This document shows, piece by piece, positions 8,362 through 17,863 of a stretch of DNA of 64,000 bases. The number at the start of each line of letters is the position of its first letter. Position 1 is the first letter of the stretch. Location of the stretch: assembly GCF_003071065.1 (NCBI RefSeq), contig NZ_QCXX01000001.1:1236971-1300970 (forward strand), in the 5' to 3' direction. The stretch is from Sphingobacterium athyrii. Its GTDB lineage: Bacteria > Bacteroidota > Bacteroidia > Sphingobacteriales > Sphingobacteriaceae. A model generated the notes under the pieces. The model saw only the letters and a list, made by a program, of their open reading frames with translations. It ran no database searches and was not told where the DNA came from. The position numbers and the translations under genes were made by a program.

Positions 8362-9711
8362 TTAATCAATAAATCCCTTTGGATTTGCCTTCATTGACAC
8401 AAAATCATCACTTGAGTTATTAGAATCCTCCAGTATTCTTTTTCCATTGATAATCTCTTTTGTTTTCCTAATAACTGAATTTGAGGAACGCACACCTCCG
8501 TCTACAGTGATAGACCCTGCATCGATTTTTGCCGTAAATCGTTTCGGATATTGTGTAGAGGTTGAGGACTGAATTTCCACACCATCCAAAATATTAGCTA
8601 CTGGAATCTGGAGGTAATCTGTGCCCAAATTTTCCCGTCCATCAGCATATGGCGGCATATAGCCCTTCCAACTGATTACCGGTCCCATGTTCTGATCACG
8701 GAAAATGATCCAGCTTCGTTGGCCCGCTTGGTTCATAATCATGTCAGCACCAACACCCCGGTTGATCAGCCTTATATTGGGAACATTTGGATTATCGATG
8801 TCAGATGCCAAAGGTTTGGTACTTCCAAGATAGGGTACATAATAAGCTTCAAAATCTGCCTTGCTGAGGTCGATGGTGAGGCTCGGATTCTTTACGGAGA
8901 TCGCGACCCCGTCAGCTCCTATATAGGGCGACTGATGGTTAGCTGCTGTTGAGGCGACAACAATACTCTCGCCCGGCAGAATCGGATAGTCCTTTCCACT
9001 GCCCGGAAGCTGGATGATCAGATGAGCGTAGACATAATCATTATTGGCATCAATATCCTGTGGCATACGATACGACTTACTCCAATCATACTGTCCACTA
9101 TTGGGCTGGTACACATAGGTCGTACTCGCATTTGTCGTACCAAAAGCTTCGGCTATATAGAGACTGTCTGCATAACGGACCTGATCGGAATTATTATAGA
9201 TTTCGATAAATTGATCCCTAAAACTAGCGCCTTGATTGGCGTCTGAACCTGCGTAATAAATCTGTTTGATAACCAAGCCCTCCTCATTACTATTACCGGT
9301 CAGGAGAGAAAGGTCCCAATGTGTCGCCGCCGACCCTTTGACGACTTCGATCCGACGAATCACCGAACTAAAGGTAACCTCACTGTCTTCACGCTGCCCT
9401 GTTAACTGGTTGAATTCTGCAGCACTGAATTTTTTCACGACCTGAACATTATACGTATTAGGCGCCAGATCCACGAACTCAATTACACCATTTTCATCAG
9501 ATTTTACCGTCAACAACAGTTTGCCTTTCAAGGTGTAAAGGTTTAAAGTAATATCATCCAACGGCAATTTATTGGCATAGGTTTCACTTTCGTAGGACGC
9601 ACTCAACGAGATGTCTACCGATCCATTTTCGGCATAGCTATCTTTTTGACAGCCGCTAAAAAGATAGCTGGAGCCAAAGATTAAAAGTATAAGTTTAATG
9701 ATGATTTTCAT
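8362..9711 (-). CDS. DUF4876-like surface lipoprotein
   Basis: 449 residues from ATG 9711, chosen because it gives a short lipoprotein signal: MKIIIKLILLIFGSSYLFSGC, with the lipobox cysteine at residue 21. An extension to a TTG at 9759 would overlap the receptor gene. About 30-120 is an Ig-like, carboxypeptidase-regulatory type domain (ITLNLYTLKGKLL, FVDLAPNTYNVQV). The rest contains YYAGSDANQGASFRDQFIEI followed by YNNSDQVRYADSLYIAEA, typical of DUF4876. The gene starts 4 bases after the TonB receptor ends and stops 10 bases before the barrel gene starts. It may be the cell-surface partner of that receptor, as SusD-like lipoproteins are for SusC; no SusD homologue is present here. Confidence 0.7.
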   Translation of the reverse strand: MKIIIKLILLIFGSSYLFSGCQKDSYAENGSVDISLSASYESETYANKLPLDDITLNLYTLKGKLLLTVKSDENGVIEFVDLAPNTYNVQVVKKFSAAEFNQLTGQREDSEVTFSSVIRRIEVVKGSAATHWDLSLLTGNSNEEGLVIKQIYYAGSDANQGASFRDQFIEIYNNSDQVRYADSLYIAEAFGTTNASTTYVYQPNSGQYDWSKSYRMPQDIDANNDYVYAHLIIQLPGSGKDYPILPGESIVVASTAANHQSPYIGADGVAISVKNPSLTIDLSKADFEAYYVPYLGSTKPLASDIDNPNVPNIRLINRGVGADMIMNQAGQRSWIIFRDQNMGPVISWKGYMPPYADGRENLGTDYLQIPVANILDGVEIQSSTSTQYPKRFTAKIDAGSITVDGGVRSSNSVIRKTKEIINGKRILEDSNNSSDDFVSMKANPKGFID

Positions 9712-9715
9712 GGCG

Positions 9716-12700
9716 TTATAGTTTAAGTCTGAGTTGCGCACCGTAAGTAGGTTTGCCATTCGGAATGATCATGGAATTATCAGAACGTTTGTACTGTGGA
9801 CGATAATTAAATACGTTATAGACATGAAAAGCCAAGCTTAGCCGTTTACTGATTTCCTTCGATACATTTAAGTGGAAATTTGTATAGACAGCAGGCTGGT
9901 TCTGATTGTTGATTTCTTCTATTGGCTTTAGCGTATGCGCATAATTGACATTGTCACGATCAAAATTGTCTATGGCATGGTAGGCTCCATCCTGCGTATA
10001 ATAACCGATAGGTATGCCGTCGGACGCATCGGTATTCGTTTTATTCATGAGGTTAAATTCGGTCGTAAAATTGATCAACAGTTTAGCCTTAGGAATATGC
10101 GTACTTGAAGTAATTGCCGCATTGCTTACCGTAGTCGTCCTGCGCTGTGTTGGATATATTGCAGATTCTGCACGATTGGGATTGTCGGTGTTGTTGGGAA
10201 ATGTCGCCATATTCTGCAAGGGTCTATAGGTTGATTTGGTCAATCCCGCCCTTAGATTAAACGAGGTAGCGATGGCCATCCATTTTGGGGTCGATAGCAT
10301 GAATTCGATCCCCTGAGTTCTTTTGTCGTCAGCATTCATAAATTCAAATCGCGATAGCCTATATTGTTTTGTCCCATCAATAATATAGGGAACTTCCGCA
10401 TTGGGATCGGGATTATCGTTGTATTTGTCCAGCACGATTTTCTCAAAACTGTTGACGGTAACGACATCTCTGTAATTCCTTTTATGATAAAGGTTCACCC
10501 CCCATTTAAAATCTTTATATTCATAGGTGGCTGAAAATTCGAGCTGTTCGGACAACGAAGGCTTAAGCTTACTATTATCCGGTGTAAATTTATCTACATA
10601 CATCAGGTAAAGGCTATTTGCCTCATCGACACTTCCCCCATTAAAAGCGGTATGCTGAAATAAAGGAATCTCATAAAATACCGGGCCCGGATACAATTGC
10701 GCCAATGCGGGCGCTTTACTTGCCCAGCCATATGCTACCCCCACTGTCAGCGCAGGGGTAATTGCATAGTTAATATTCGTACGTGGTGAAAATGTAAGAT
10801 ATTTTTCAAATTTGTCCAACCGTGTACCAATACGGACGTTCAGGTCACGCTCAGCGATTTTCGCCGTAAAGAGGTCTTCCGCATAAAATCCCAGCTGTTG
10901 TTGTCCATGGATACGTGAGACATCATAATAGCGTTCTTTGCGAATATCAGCATTTGCTGCGATGGTATTATTGCGTGGTCTGGACGGGTCGACAATCTGT
11001 CCCTTTCCTATATTTTTTGAGTAATTAAAAAATGAACCAAAATTCACTTGATGCAGTAGGTCGCCCGTCCGGAATGTGCCCGTCAGATCCAGGCGTGCTG
11101 TTAAATCGATGGGTTTACCCTCAATATTGGTTACCGCCTGATAAATCCCGCTTGCATATTGGCCTTGATGAACTCCTATTTCTGTGGCATCTGAGTAGAT
11201 GATATAAGTACCGTTGACGTCCTGTTCTTTATATGTATTCTGATAAGTTTCGCTGTAACGGACATTCAACCCGATATTGGAAAGAAAACCTCGGTCAATC
11301 CGATAATTGGCGCGGCTTCCGATAGCGAAATTATATGATTTGAAGCGCATGACCGCAGCCGTTGGATCATCACTATCACGACGGACTTTATCCATGTTGC
11401 GGCCATAATCTATGGATAAGGTATTGGTGAAAGCTTTTTCTTTTCCGGCGAAAGTGCTCCACATGATATTTCCGCCAACACGATCGTAGGATTTCATCTT
11501 ATCCCTGTTGTCTTCAAAGGAGCGCGTGAAATTTCCACCAACAGTGAAAGCTCCAAACTTACGGGTATCAATACCTTTACTAACTCCGTAAACGGTTGCA
11601 TTATCGCGAAGTTGAACATTAAAATTGAGCGGCGTTTTTCCTGCAATACGATTGATGATAATCGCACCATTTGTCATATCCCCATACTTCACGGAGGGTA
11701 CGCCGGCAGCAATTTCTATACTTTCGATATTGTCTGTGGCAATCTGGCGGAGATCGGTACCTCCAAAAGTATAATCACCGGTATAATTATCTGTACTGGC
11801 ATCACTGCCACTCAGCCCAGATATCTTGCCACTGACGTAGGAATTACCCATACCATAGATTCCCGCATTTAAGGTCTGCATATTGGCGTTGTTGGACAAT
11901 GCGATACCATCCATGATTAGGGCTACACCAAAAGAATTATTGAGTGCAAATGGATCTTTGTTGGAAAAAGAATTTGTGCCTAATGTTGCACTTCTTAAAT
12001 TAGCTTGCTGGACCTGTTGTAAAGAGGGTGCGGCAATCTTTTGTCCAGGAATAAGGCTCAATAAATCACTGATACTTAATGCGCCCGACTGTTCGATCAC
12101 TTCGCGGTTGATATAAAGTGAACTATTGCTTTCCAGTCGCCTGTTAGTCCGGGGAGTGACGGCTATTTCTTCCAGCCCTACACTCAACGTTGGTAATATG
12201 ATGTCGGCAATAGCATTATTTGTTCCATTTAAAACAGTTGTCATGGAAGTCCCTTGTCTTCCGATCATGGAAAACTGCAAATTTGCTGACTTCAGCCGAT
12301 GGGCCGGAAACTGGAATTTAAACGAGCCATTATTATCCGTAAAATAGTACTGGTTCAGTTCTTTAAGATGTACGGTTACCAATGGTATTCCTTGCCCATT
12401 CTCATCGACAACTCTACCCGATAGCACACCCAAAGAAGCCTTACTGATCAAAATATTCTTACCTGAGACCTGCAATTTGAGATAAGTTAACTGTTCCAGC
12501 TGATTTAAAACCTGTGGAAGGGCCCCATTTACCTCGATATTGATACGGCGCTCCACATTGATCTGAGATTCGTCATAGAGAAAGCTATAACCCGATTTTT
12601 CTTCAATCTGCTTCAAAACAGACCTTAGTGGTTGATTTTTGCTTTCAATCTTCAGTTGTTGTGCATCTACAACTAACACCTGAAAAGAAAGAAGTACACC

Positions 12701-12739
12701 AAGAAGCAGGGCGCTTCTATTGATGGATTTAGAAGACAT
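9716..12739 (-). CDS. TonB-dependent receptor/transducer with N-terminal STN domain
   Basis: 1007 residues. Signal peptide about 1-26. Residues about 28-95 are a secretin/TonB short N-terminal (STN) domain (KQIEEKSGYSFLYDESQINV), the part that talks to FecR in cell-surface signalling. About 105-190 is a CarboxypepD_reg-like domain (LSGRVVDENGQGIPLVTVHL). The plug follows (ALSISDLLSLIPGQKIAAPS; VKYGDMTNGAIIINR), then a large beta-barrel ending in YGAQLRLKL. Such receptors import iron complexes, vitamins or glycans using TonB energy. No SusD partner is next to it; a DUF4876-like lipoprotein fills that place. With FecR and an ECF sigma factor directly upstream it forms a complete sense-and-import unit. 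Ligand not identifiable. Confidence 0.9.
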   Translation of the reverse strand: MSSKSINRSALLLGVLLSFQVLVVDAQQLKIESKNQPLRSVLKQIEEKSGYSFLYDESQINVERRINIEVNGALPQVLNQLEQLTYLKLQVSGKNILISKASLGVLSGRVVDENGQGIPLVTVHLKELNQYYFTDNNGSFKFQFPAHRLKSANLQFSMIGRQGTSMTTVLNGTNNAIADIILPTLSVGLEEIAVTPRTNRRLESNSSLYINREVIEQSGALSISDLLSLIPGQKIAAPSLQQVQQANLRSATLGTNSFSNKDPFALNNSFGVALIMDGIALSNNANMQTLNAGIYGMGNSYVSGKISGLSGSDASTDNYTGDYTFGGTDLRQIATDNIESIEIAAGVPSVKYGDMTNGAIIINRIAGKTPLNFNVQLRDNATVYGVSKGIDTRKFGAFTVGGNFTRSFEDNRDKMKSYDRVGGNIMWSTFAGKEKAFTNTLSIDYGRNMDKVRRDSDDPTAAVMRFKSYNFAIGSRANYRIDRGFLSNIGLNVRYSETYQNTYKEQDVNGTYIIYSDATEIGVHQGQYASGIYQAVTNIEGKPIDLTARLDLTGTFRTGDLLHQVNFGSFFNYSKNIGKGQIVDPSRPRNNTIAANADIRKERYYDVSRIHGQQQLGFYAEDLFTAKIAERDLNVRIGTRLDKFEKYLTFSPRTNINYAITPALTVGVAYGWASKAPALAQLYPGPVFYEIPLFQHTAFNGGSVDEANSLYLMYVDKFTPDNSKLKPSLSEQLEFSATYEYKDFKWGVNLYHKRNYRDVVTVNSFEKIVLDKYNDNPDPNAEVPYIIDGTKQYRLSRFEFMNADDKRTQGIEFMLSTPKWMAIATSFNLRAGLTKSTYRPLQNMATFPNNTDNPNRAESAIYPTQRRTTTVSNAAITSSTHIPKAKLLINFTTEFNLMNKTNTDASDGIPIGYYTQDGAYHAIDNFDRDNVNYAHTLKPIEEINNQNQPAVYTNFHLNVSKEISKRLSLAFHVYNVFNYRPQYKRSDNSMIIPNGKPTYGAQLRLKL

Positions 12740-12751
12740 AGATATATGATG

Positions 12752-13744
12752 TTATTTTTTGCGAACGATAAGTGTATTGGATTCGATGTTGAACCGGTAG
12801 TCTGTTGTCATGGAAAGTTTTTCAAGCACCATTTCCAATGGCTCGTGTCCTATGGTCCCTGAATACATCAGTTTGATATCTGGTCGGTCCTGCACGATGA
12901 TTCCATATTTTCGGTTCAGCTGTCTGGCTATTTCGCTGAAAGTGGCCCTCTCAAAATGCAAAACACCCGCCATATTTTCCTTTTCTTTCGCTGGATCAAA
13001 GGATTCTACCGCAAAGGTCGCTTTGTTTTTATTATATACAATAGCCTGACCTGGATTTAGCTGTAATCTCTGGGCTCCCTTTAAAACCTCCACCTTCCCC
13101 GTAAACAAAGCTATTTTTGACAGTTCATCATCTTCAAAAGCGTGTACATTAAAAGAAGTTCCCAACACTTTGATTTCAAGTTCACCTGTTTGAATAATAA
13201 AAGGCTTATGGCTGTTATGAGTAACTTCAAAATAGCCTTCCCCATTCAGGCTAACTATCCGCTTATCTCCCGTGAAATGCTTCGGATATCGCAGTGTAGA
13301 CGTTGGGCCGAGCTTCACCTTGGTACTATCGCTCAAAAGTACATTCATATACTTACCGGTCGGTACCAGCTGGCTGACAAGCTCAATTTGACTGGCATTT
13401 TCCGCTAGCGGCAATTGTCTTTTCAAAAATAGCAAACCCATGGATACGAATAAAAGACTGACAGCGGCATAGCCGATCCACCTGTAGTTTCGTAAACGAT
13501 GTACTGGAGTGTTATTTTTATGGATAAAGGCCTGAAGTCGGGCACGCTCCTCAGCTATCTCGACCGGACTTGGACCAGCCTGCATCAGTTCGACTAATCC
13601 TTTCGCATCTTCTATAAGCTGCCGATGCTGCGGATTTGCCTCAACCCATTGTTTCCAATATTCCATATCCTCAAGCCCTGCTTGCAGACAATAATTGATA
13701 AAGGATTCATCACAGATCAGTTTTTCCAAAGTAGGTTGTTCCAT
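12752..13744 (-). CDS. FecR-family anti-sigma factor
   Basis: 330 residues. A cytoplasmic N-terminal region (about 1-88, ending with a basic HRLRNYRW stretch) binds the sigma factor. One membrane span follows at about 89-108 (WIGYAAVSLLFVSMGLLFL). The periplasmic FecR domain is about 125-225 (LVPTGKYMNVLLSDSTKVKL, GEYFEV-like GEGYFEVTH, LGTSFNVHAF), and a DUF4974-type C-terminal domain is about 255-328 (LHFERATFSEIARQLNRKYG). It transmits the occupancy of the STN-type receptor at 9716-12739 to the ECF sigma factor at 13800-14360. The three genes are in the usual order. Confidence 0.9.
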   Translation of the reverse strand: MEQPTLEKLICDESFINYCLQAGLEDMEYWKQWVEANPQHRQLIEDAKGLVELMQAGPSPVEIAEERARLQAFIHKNNTPVHRLRNYRWIGYAAVSLLFVSMGLLFLKRQLPLAENASQIELVSQLVPTGKYMNVLLSDSTKVKLGPTSTLRYPKHFTGDKRIVSLNGEGYFEVTHNSHKPFIIQTGELEIKVLGTSFNVHAFEDDELSKIALFTGKVEVLKGAQRLQLNPGQAIVYNKNKATFAVESFDPAKEKENMAGVLHFERATFSEIARQLNRKYGIIVQDRPDIKLMYSGTIGHEPLEMVLEKLSMTTDYRFNIESNTLIVRKK

Positions 13745-13799
13745 TGCTTGATGTTGCGTTTATACAATAGTGCAGCAAAGGCTCTTTTTTTACCTATTT

Positions 13800-14360
13800 T
13801 TATTTGGAAAAATTTAAAACAACAACAATAATAACTGATAGTGAGCCTTTTAATTTTTTGATCGCTTCATGAACAACGTTGTAAACTGTTCTTAGTGCGG
13901 CATTTTCCATGTCCGCGATTTCCTCATAACTCTTATTTTGAAAAAACTTTAGATCAATATAGCGATGCTGTTTTTTCGTCAGGTTGTCCATCGCTGCACG
14001 CAGCGCCTGATCCCGTTCCAACGTTTCTTCAATTATGATTTTTTGCGATTCGATAGAATCCTCTATCGGTGTGTGCAACAGGTCTTCCAGCGGTATATTT
14101 TGGTAAGTATGCTGTTTGTAGATCACGCGTTTTAGCCATACAAAGAGATAATATTTTGGATCTGTAGTTAGCATGGGTAATTTTTCCCGTTTTTCCCATA
14201 GGTCACAGAATAAGATATGGATGGATTCTTTTACAACTTCACGGTCGGCATTAATTTTCAATCCGTAGCGGAACAGGGCTGTATATAACGAGTCGTATAA
14301 GGCCAAAAAACTGTTGCTATCGCCGGTTTTAATCGAGTTCCATGTTTTTAGTGCATCCAA
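13800..14360 (-). CDS. ECF-type RNA polymerase sigma factor
   Basis: 186 residues. Region 2 is about 10-75 (YDSLYTALFRYGLKINADRE, a degenerate DLxQDxF-like ILFCDLWEKREKL). Region 4 is about 120-170 (MDNLTKKQHRYIDLKFFQNK then SYEEIADMENAALRTVYNVV). The only usable start is a TTG at 14360; no in-frame ATG exists upstream before a stop, and the next internal Met lies too far into the protein. This is an unusual start worth noting. It should redirect polymerase to the receptor operon when FecR releases it. Confidence 0.85.
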   Translation of the reverse strand: MDALKTWNSIKTGDSNSFLALYDSLYTALFRYGLKINADREVVKESIHILFCDLWEKREKLPMLTTDPKYYLFVWLKRVIYKQHTYQNIPLEDLLHTPIEDSIESQKIIIEETLERDQALRAAMDNLTKKQHRYIDLKFFQNKSYEEIADMENAALRTVYNVVHEAIKKLKGSLSVIIVVVLNFSK

Positions 14361-14571
14361 GTGCGCAAAATAAACAATTATTTAGATCTATTCCAAATAA
14401 TATTAAATCTTTAATATTCCATCTTTTTCACTTAGAATATGACCTGTCCAAAAGAACTGGATTATTTAAAAGACACCATCACTACCCAACGATTCATAAA
14501 TCTCATCTTGCGAATTGTAAGTCCATTCATAAACAAATACAAACCTCTATATATTTAAAATTTAATTAAAG

Positions 14572-14841
14572 ATGACTATGTTGAGCAAATACAAATTCAG
14601 TAAAAATCCACTGCATTATATTTATGCCCTGATCTGGTTGGGGGTGTTCGCTACTTTTGCTTTTTATCTCTTCACTGGGGAGATGTTCAGGCCGGAAAAC
14701 GGCAAGATCCATATTGTAGCAATTCTTATCGCTTGGGTTGTACAATATCTTGGCCTTACACTGACATGCCTGATCATCCTATTTTTAGGGGTATACAAAG
14801 CATTACGAACCGTTTTAGACAAGAAAGAAACTGAATCTTAA
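14572..14841 (+). CDS. Small two-span membrane protein, unknown
   Basis: 89 residues with two hydrophobic spans (about 18-36 and 47-77) and a charged C-terminal tail ALRTVLDKKETES. Frame and composition look coding, and no gene overlaps it. I do not recognise the family. It stands alone, divergent from the sigma factor gene and convergent to the flavin reductase gene. Start may be ATG 14572 or ATG 14578. Confidence 0.5.
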   Translation: MTMLSKYKFSKNPLHYIYALIWLGVFATFAFYLFTGEMFRPENGKIHIVAILIAWVVQYLGLTLTCLIILFLGVYKALRTVLDKKETES

Positions 14842-14952
14842 TAAGTTGATACGCATGGTCAAAAATACTAAAGGCAAATTTTCCCTTCAGCAAGTCACAG
14901 CATTACCATTTGTTAAGACATACGGTCATTAAATTTTTTGTGATTATTTGCG

Positions 14953-15654
14953 TTACCGTTTTTTTTTCCAAAAACTTTTGAAATAAATACGCTGTATGTC
15001 AAAATCGGGATTGTCTTTCAAAAATTTATATATGGCAGTGGCGTTTTCCGAATCGCCCAACACATAGGCGACTGTATTTTTGCCATCTTTTGGAAAATGA
15101 ATGTTGATTAGGTCTAAAATACTTCTAGAGTCCATTGGACTTAAAATATAATATTTTAAAGGAAAACTATGGTCAATATCCGGGAATACATCCTCTTTGC
15201 TCCCTGCATAAATCAGACTGTAGACCTCTTTACTGACTGCAAGTGCCCGGTTGATCTCGTACAGATGCGATAAAGCTGTGATGTCACCAATTAAAAAATA
15301 ATTTTCTCCGGATTGATCTATAACTAAGTCGCCTGAAGGTTCTTTGAAAAATATCGTATCCCCCTCCTGTATGCCTTTTACCCAGTCTGTACCTTCGCCG
15401 TTTGAGAATGTATTAATAGCAAGATCAGCTATGTTATAGACCGGTTCGTAATTCCAGAAAGAATATTCGCGGGAAACGCTGTGTGGATTATAATAAGGGT
15501 TGGAAAGAAATACATCCGTAGTAAAGCCTGCAACATATTTAATTTTGGAAAAATCAGCACTCTGGATTTTGATATGAATAGTATGTTCGGCTATCCTACT
15601 TTTTTGAAGAATAATACCGGTAAAGATTTCTGAAGTTGTACCCTGATTGCTCAT
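14953..15654 (-). CDS. Siderophore-interacting protein-like FAD/NAD(P)H reductase (short form)
   Basis: 233 residues. N-terminal beta-barrel flavin domain about 5-110 (SREYSFWNYE resembles the R-x-Y-S/T FAD-binding motif), followed by a C-terminal Rossmann-like part (NYFLIGDITALSHLYEINRA; NTVAYVLGDSENATAIY) and an ending IYFKSFWKKKR. The RxYxx...GD.TAl.a order is that of the SIP/ViuB family, which releases iron from ferric siderophores in the cytoplasm with NAD(P)H. The sequence is more divergent than its neighbour at 16374-17165. A 14-bp palindrome (15704-15717) lies 50 bases upstream of the start, so it probably has its own regulated promoter, separate from the Crp/Fnr gene. Confidence 0.7.
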   Translation of the reverse strand: MSNQGTTSEIFTGIILQKSRIAEHTIHIKIQSADFSKIKYVAGFTTDVFLSNPYYNPHSVSREYSFWNYEPVYNIADLAINTFSNGEGTDWVKGIQEGDTIFFKEPSGDLVIDQSGENYFLIGDITALSHLYEINRALAVSKEVYSLIYAGSKEDVFPDIDHSFPLKYYILSPMDSRSILDLINIHFPKDGKNTVAYVLGDSENATAIYKFLKDNPDFDIQRIYFKSFWKKKR

Positions 15655-15703
15655 TGTCTGAAAATTAATGATGTAAATTTGCTAAGACCTGCATCCTAAA
15701 ACA

Positions 15704-15717
15704 TTGACTTGAGTCAA
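15704..15717. promoter_or_regulatory. 14-bp palindromic operator, copy 1
   Basis: TTGACTTGAGTCAA: half-sites TTGAC and GTCAA separated by four bases. The form matches Crp/Fnr-class sites (TTGAT-N4-ATCAA). The same 14 bases, with the flanking A-rich run, recur at 19100-19113. It lies about 50 bases upstream of the SIP start and beside the end of the Crp/Fnr gene, which is the obvious candidate to bind it. Confidence 0.65.
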
Positions 15718-15727
15718 AAAATGAAAA

Positions 15728-16330
15728 TCAAAGCTTAGATTTCAACCGACTGAGTGTTTCCTGTGATATATTAAGATAAGACGCTACCATTTTGTTGGAC
15801 AGCCGGCGCACTATAATAGGACTTTCGTCCAATAACTGACGGTATTTTTCCAATGCATCCTGAATAAGAAATGACATCAGTCGTTTGGTATTGTTAACGT
15901 AAGCAATTTCAAGATAAATTCGGTAAAACTTTTCCCATTGTGGTACAATCTCCAAAAGTTGGTAAAAATTTTTGTGCGTGATATAATAGACTTCTGAATC
16001 TTCTACTGCCTGAATAAATTCCTCGGAAGGTTCCGAAGTTATAAAACTGACTAAAGCAGTGGCAAACTGATTTTCAAAAGCAAAATACCGTGTAGAATCC
16101 TGTCCTTCTTCATTAATAAAGAAAATACGCACGCAGCCCTTTACCACGAAAAACGTCCGTTGGCTGGATTGTCCGTGCGTAAGAAGCAACTCATTCTTCT
16201 TCGCTTTCATCGGTTTGAAATAAGAAAGAATAGTCGCCAATTCCTCATTTGTTACGGATATTTTGCTTTTGATATAGGAAATTAAAAGTTCTTCCATTCC
16301 ATTGAAATCAGTCTCAGTCAAATTTACCAT
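15728..16330 (-). CDS. Crp/Fnr-family transcriptional regulator
   Basis: 200 residues. The cyclic-nucleotide-binding-type jelly roll covers about 20-125 (LLTHGQSSQRTFFVVKGCVR, FFINEEGQDSTRYFAFENQF). A connecting helix about 130-155 (QWEKFYRIYLEIAYVNNTKR) leads to a C-terminal helix-turn-helix (VRRLSNKMVASYLNISQETL, then SRLKSKL). No Fe-S cysteine cluster of the Fnr type is seen. The recognition helix S-Q-E-T-L-S-R-L is typical of Bacteroidota members. Two copies of a Crp/Fnr-like palindrome flank this gene cluster, upstream of the SIP at 15654 and of the MFS gene at 19039, so it is likely the local regulator of iron or flavin-related transport. The effector is unknown. Confidence 0.85.
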   Translation of the reverse strand: MVNLTETDFNGMEELLISYIKSKISVTNEELATILSYFKPMKAKKNELLLTHGQSSQRTFFVVKGCVRIFFINEEGQDSTRYFAFENQFATALVSFITSEPSEEFIQAVEDSEVYYITHKNFYQLLEIVPQWEKFYRIYLEIAYVNNTKRLMSFLIQDALEKYRQLLDESPIIVRRLSNKMVASYLNISQETLSRLKSKL

Positions 16331-16373
16331 TAATTGATAAAACGTAATATTGCCTCGATTTAAAATTTATCGT

Positions 16374-17165
16374 TCAGATGGTATTTCTTTCATCTTCTGA
16401 TGCTCCGGCTTTCCAATAACTGCATGTGTAAATGAGATGCGGATTCCATTCCATTTCGTTTCGGAAATAGTTACGCAGTTCTTTTACCGTTTTATATTCC
16501 GCAGCAACATAAATGTAAGTATCTTTTTCATTATCTGAAAAACTATTCAATAATGCCTTTTCTGCTAAATGACTTCCGTTTTCAGGATTGGTGTTATGCA
16601 ACCATTCCACTTCAACATTCGCAGCCGAACATAGCAAAATTTCATCTTCTTTGCTGTGGACTTCCAATATAGCCTTTGCTGACACTTGCCAAGGCAGCTG
16701 TTCTAAAATTACTGTTATCACAGGGACAGCAGTGGCATCACCCACAAAAAAATAAGCATCTGCTTTAGGAACTAATGCTCTTTTGCTTTCTTTCATCCCG
16801 ATTCCCAAAGGGTCGCCTATTTTTGCATTGATTGCCCAGGCAGAAGCCGGGCCATTTTCCCCGTGAGCCACAAAATCAATCGTCAATTCTTTGTTTTTCA
16901 AGTCGATTTTGCGGTTGGTATAAGTTCTAGTAACAGCGGAAAATTCCGTTTTTATTTGCGAACCACCTTCTAGAAAATAGATAATGTCCACATTCGTCGG
17001 TGGTATGAAAATTTTATTATTAGAACCTTCCTGCACATTGGACAATAATGGCATTTGTTCATCTGAAATTCCGAACACCACGCGGATAAAGTGCGGCGTA
17101 AGGAACTCTTTTCTTTTGACGGTAAATACAGAGCGTATTTTCCGTGTATTGGTCTGATTTATCAT
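16374..17165 (-). CDS. Siderophore-interacting protein (ViuB-like ferric-siderophore reductase)
   Basis: 263 residues. N-terminal FAD_binding_9 domain about 8-135 ([28 protein letters not shown] matches Rx[21 protein letters not shown] is the strongly conserved HG..GPAS.WA motif). The C-terminal SIP domain about 145-258 has [27 protein letters not shown] and the typical [14 protein letters not shown] end. Members reduce Fe(III) in siderophores to Fe(II) in the cytoplasm using NAD(P)H and FAD. It starts 32 bases after RibB ends, on the same strand, linking flavin supply to flavin use. Confidence 0.9.
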   Translation of the reverse strand: MINQTNTRKIRSVFTVKRKEFLTPHFIRVVFGISDEQMPLLSNVQEGSNNKIFIPPTNVDIIYFLEGGSQIKTEFSAVTRTYTNRKIDLKNKELTIDFVAHGENGPASAWAINAKIGDPLGIGMKESKRALVPKADAYFFVGDATAVPVITVILEQLPWQVSAKAILEVHSKEDEILLCSAANVEVEWLHNTNPENGSHLAEKALLNSFSDNEKDTYIYVAAEYKTVKELRNYFRNEMEWNPHLIYTCSYWKAGASEDERNTI

Positions 17166-17197
17166 TACACATTTGTTTTATAAAAACATCTCAGTTT

Positions 17198-17851
17198 TCA
17201 GTGGGAATTCCACTGTATGTATTTTCTGTACGCAATAATATCCTCAATAGATAAAACCATCAAGTTATTTTTACCGGCAAATTCTATAATCTCTGGCAGG
17301 CGTGACATTGTGCCATCATCATTCATTAATTCGCATAAGACAGAGATCGGTTTTAATCCAGCCAGTTTCATCAAATCAATACTCCCCTCAGTATGTCCGT
17401 TTCTGGCCAAAACACCGTTATCACTGGATCTTAGCGGAAATATATGTCCGGGACGTACCAAATCGCCGGGTTGGGCATTGTCTGCGCATGCTGCCTTGAT
17501 GCTTGCAATTCTGTCGGAAGCAGAAAGGCCGGTTGTAGTTCCTTTTTTCGCATCAATAGAAACCGTAAATGGTGTATGAAACGGACTGGAATTATCATTC
17601 ACCATAAAAGGTAACTCTAATTCATCTGCTTTTTCATTGGTAAGGCAAAGGCATACGACACCACTACAATGCCGAATCATCTGTACCATATCTTTTGTAT
17701 TCATTTTTTCGGCGGAAAAAATAAGGTCGCCTTCATTTTCCCGATCTTCATCATCAATTAATAATACGCCCTTGCCAAATTGCAATTCTTTTATAGCGTT
17801 TTCAACTCGTTCTTTTGCGTTAGCACCGAATATTTCTAAGGTGTTTTTCAT
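17198..17851 (-). CDS. ribB: 3,4-dihydroxy-2-butanone 4-phosphate synthase
   Basis: 217 residues, the length of stand-alone RibB (no GTP cyclohydrolase II domain follows). All landmarks are present: the acidic loop [11 protein letters not shown] at about 36-46 that binds Mg and ribulose 5-phosphate, the [14 protein letters not shown] segment, [15 protein letters not shown], and [14 protein letters not shown] with the catalytic His. It converts ribulose 5-phosphate to 3,4-dihydroxy-2-butanone 4-phosphate for riboflavin. Position between an MFS carrier gene and two SIP flavin reductases suggests an extra, locally regulated RibB that raises flavin when ferric reductases are needed. Whether the genome has a second ribBA is not visible here. 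Confidence 0.93.
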   Translation of the reverse strand: MKNTLEIFGANAKERVENAIKELQFGKGVLLIDDEDRENEGDLIFSAEKMNTKDMVQMIRHCSGVVCLCLTNEKADELELPFMVNDNSSPFHTPFTVSIDAKKGTTTGLSASDRIASIKAACADNAQPGDLVRPGHIFPLRSSDNGVLARNGHTEGSIDLMKLAGLKPISVLCELMNDDGTMSRLPEIIEFAGKNNLMVLSIEDIIAYRKYIQWNSH

Positions 17852-17863
17852 TCTTAGATTTTT

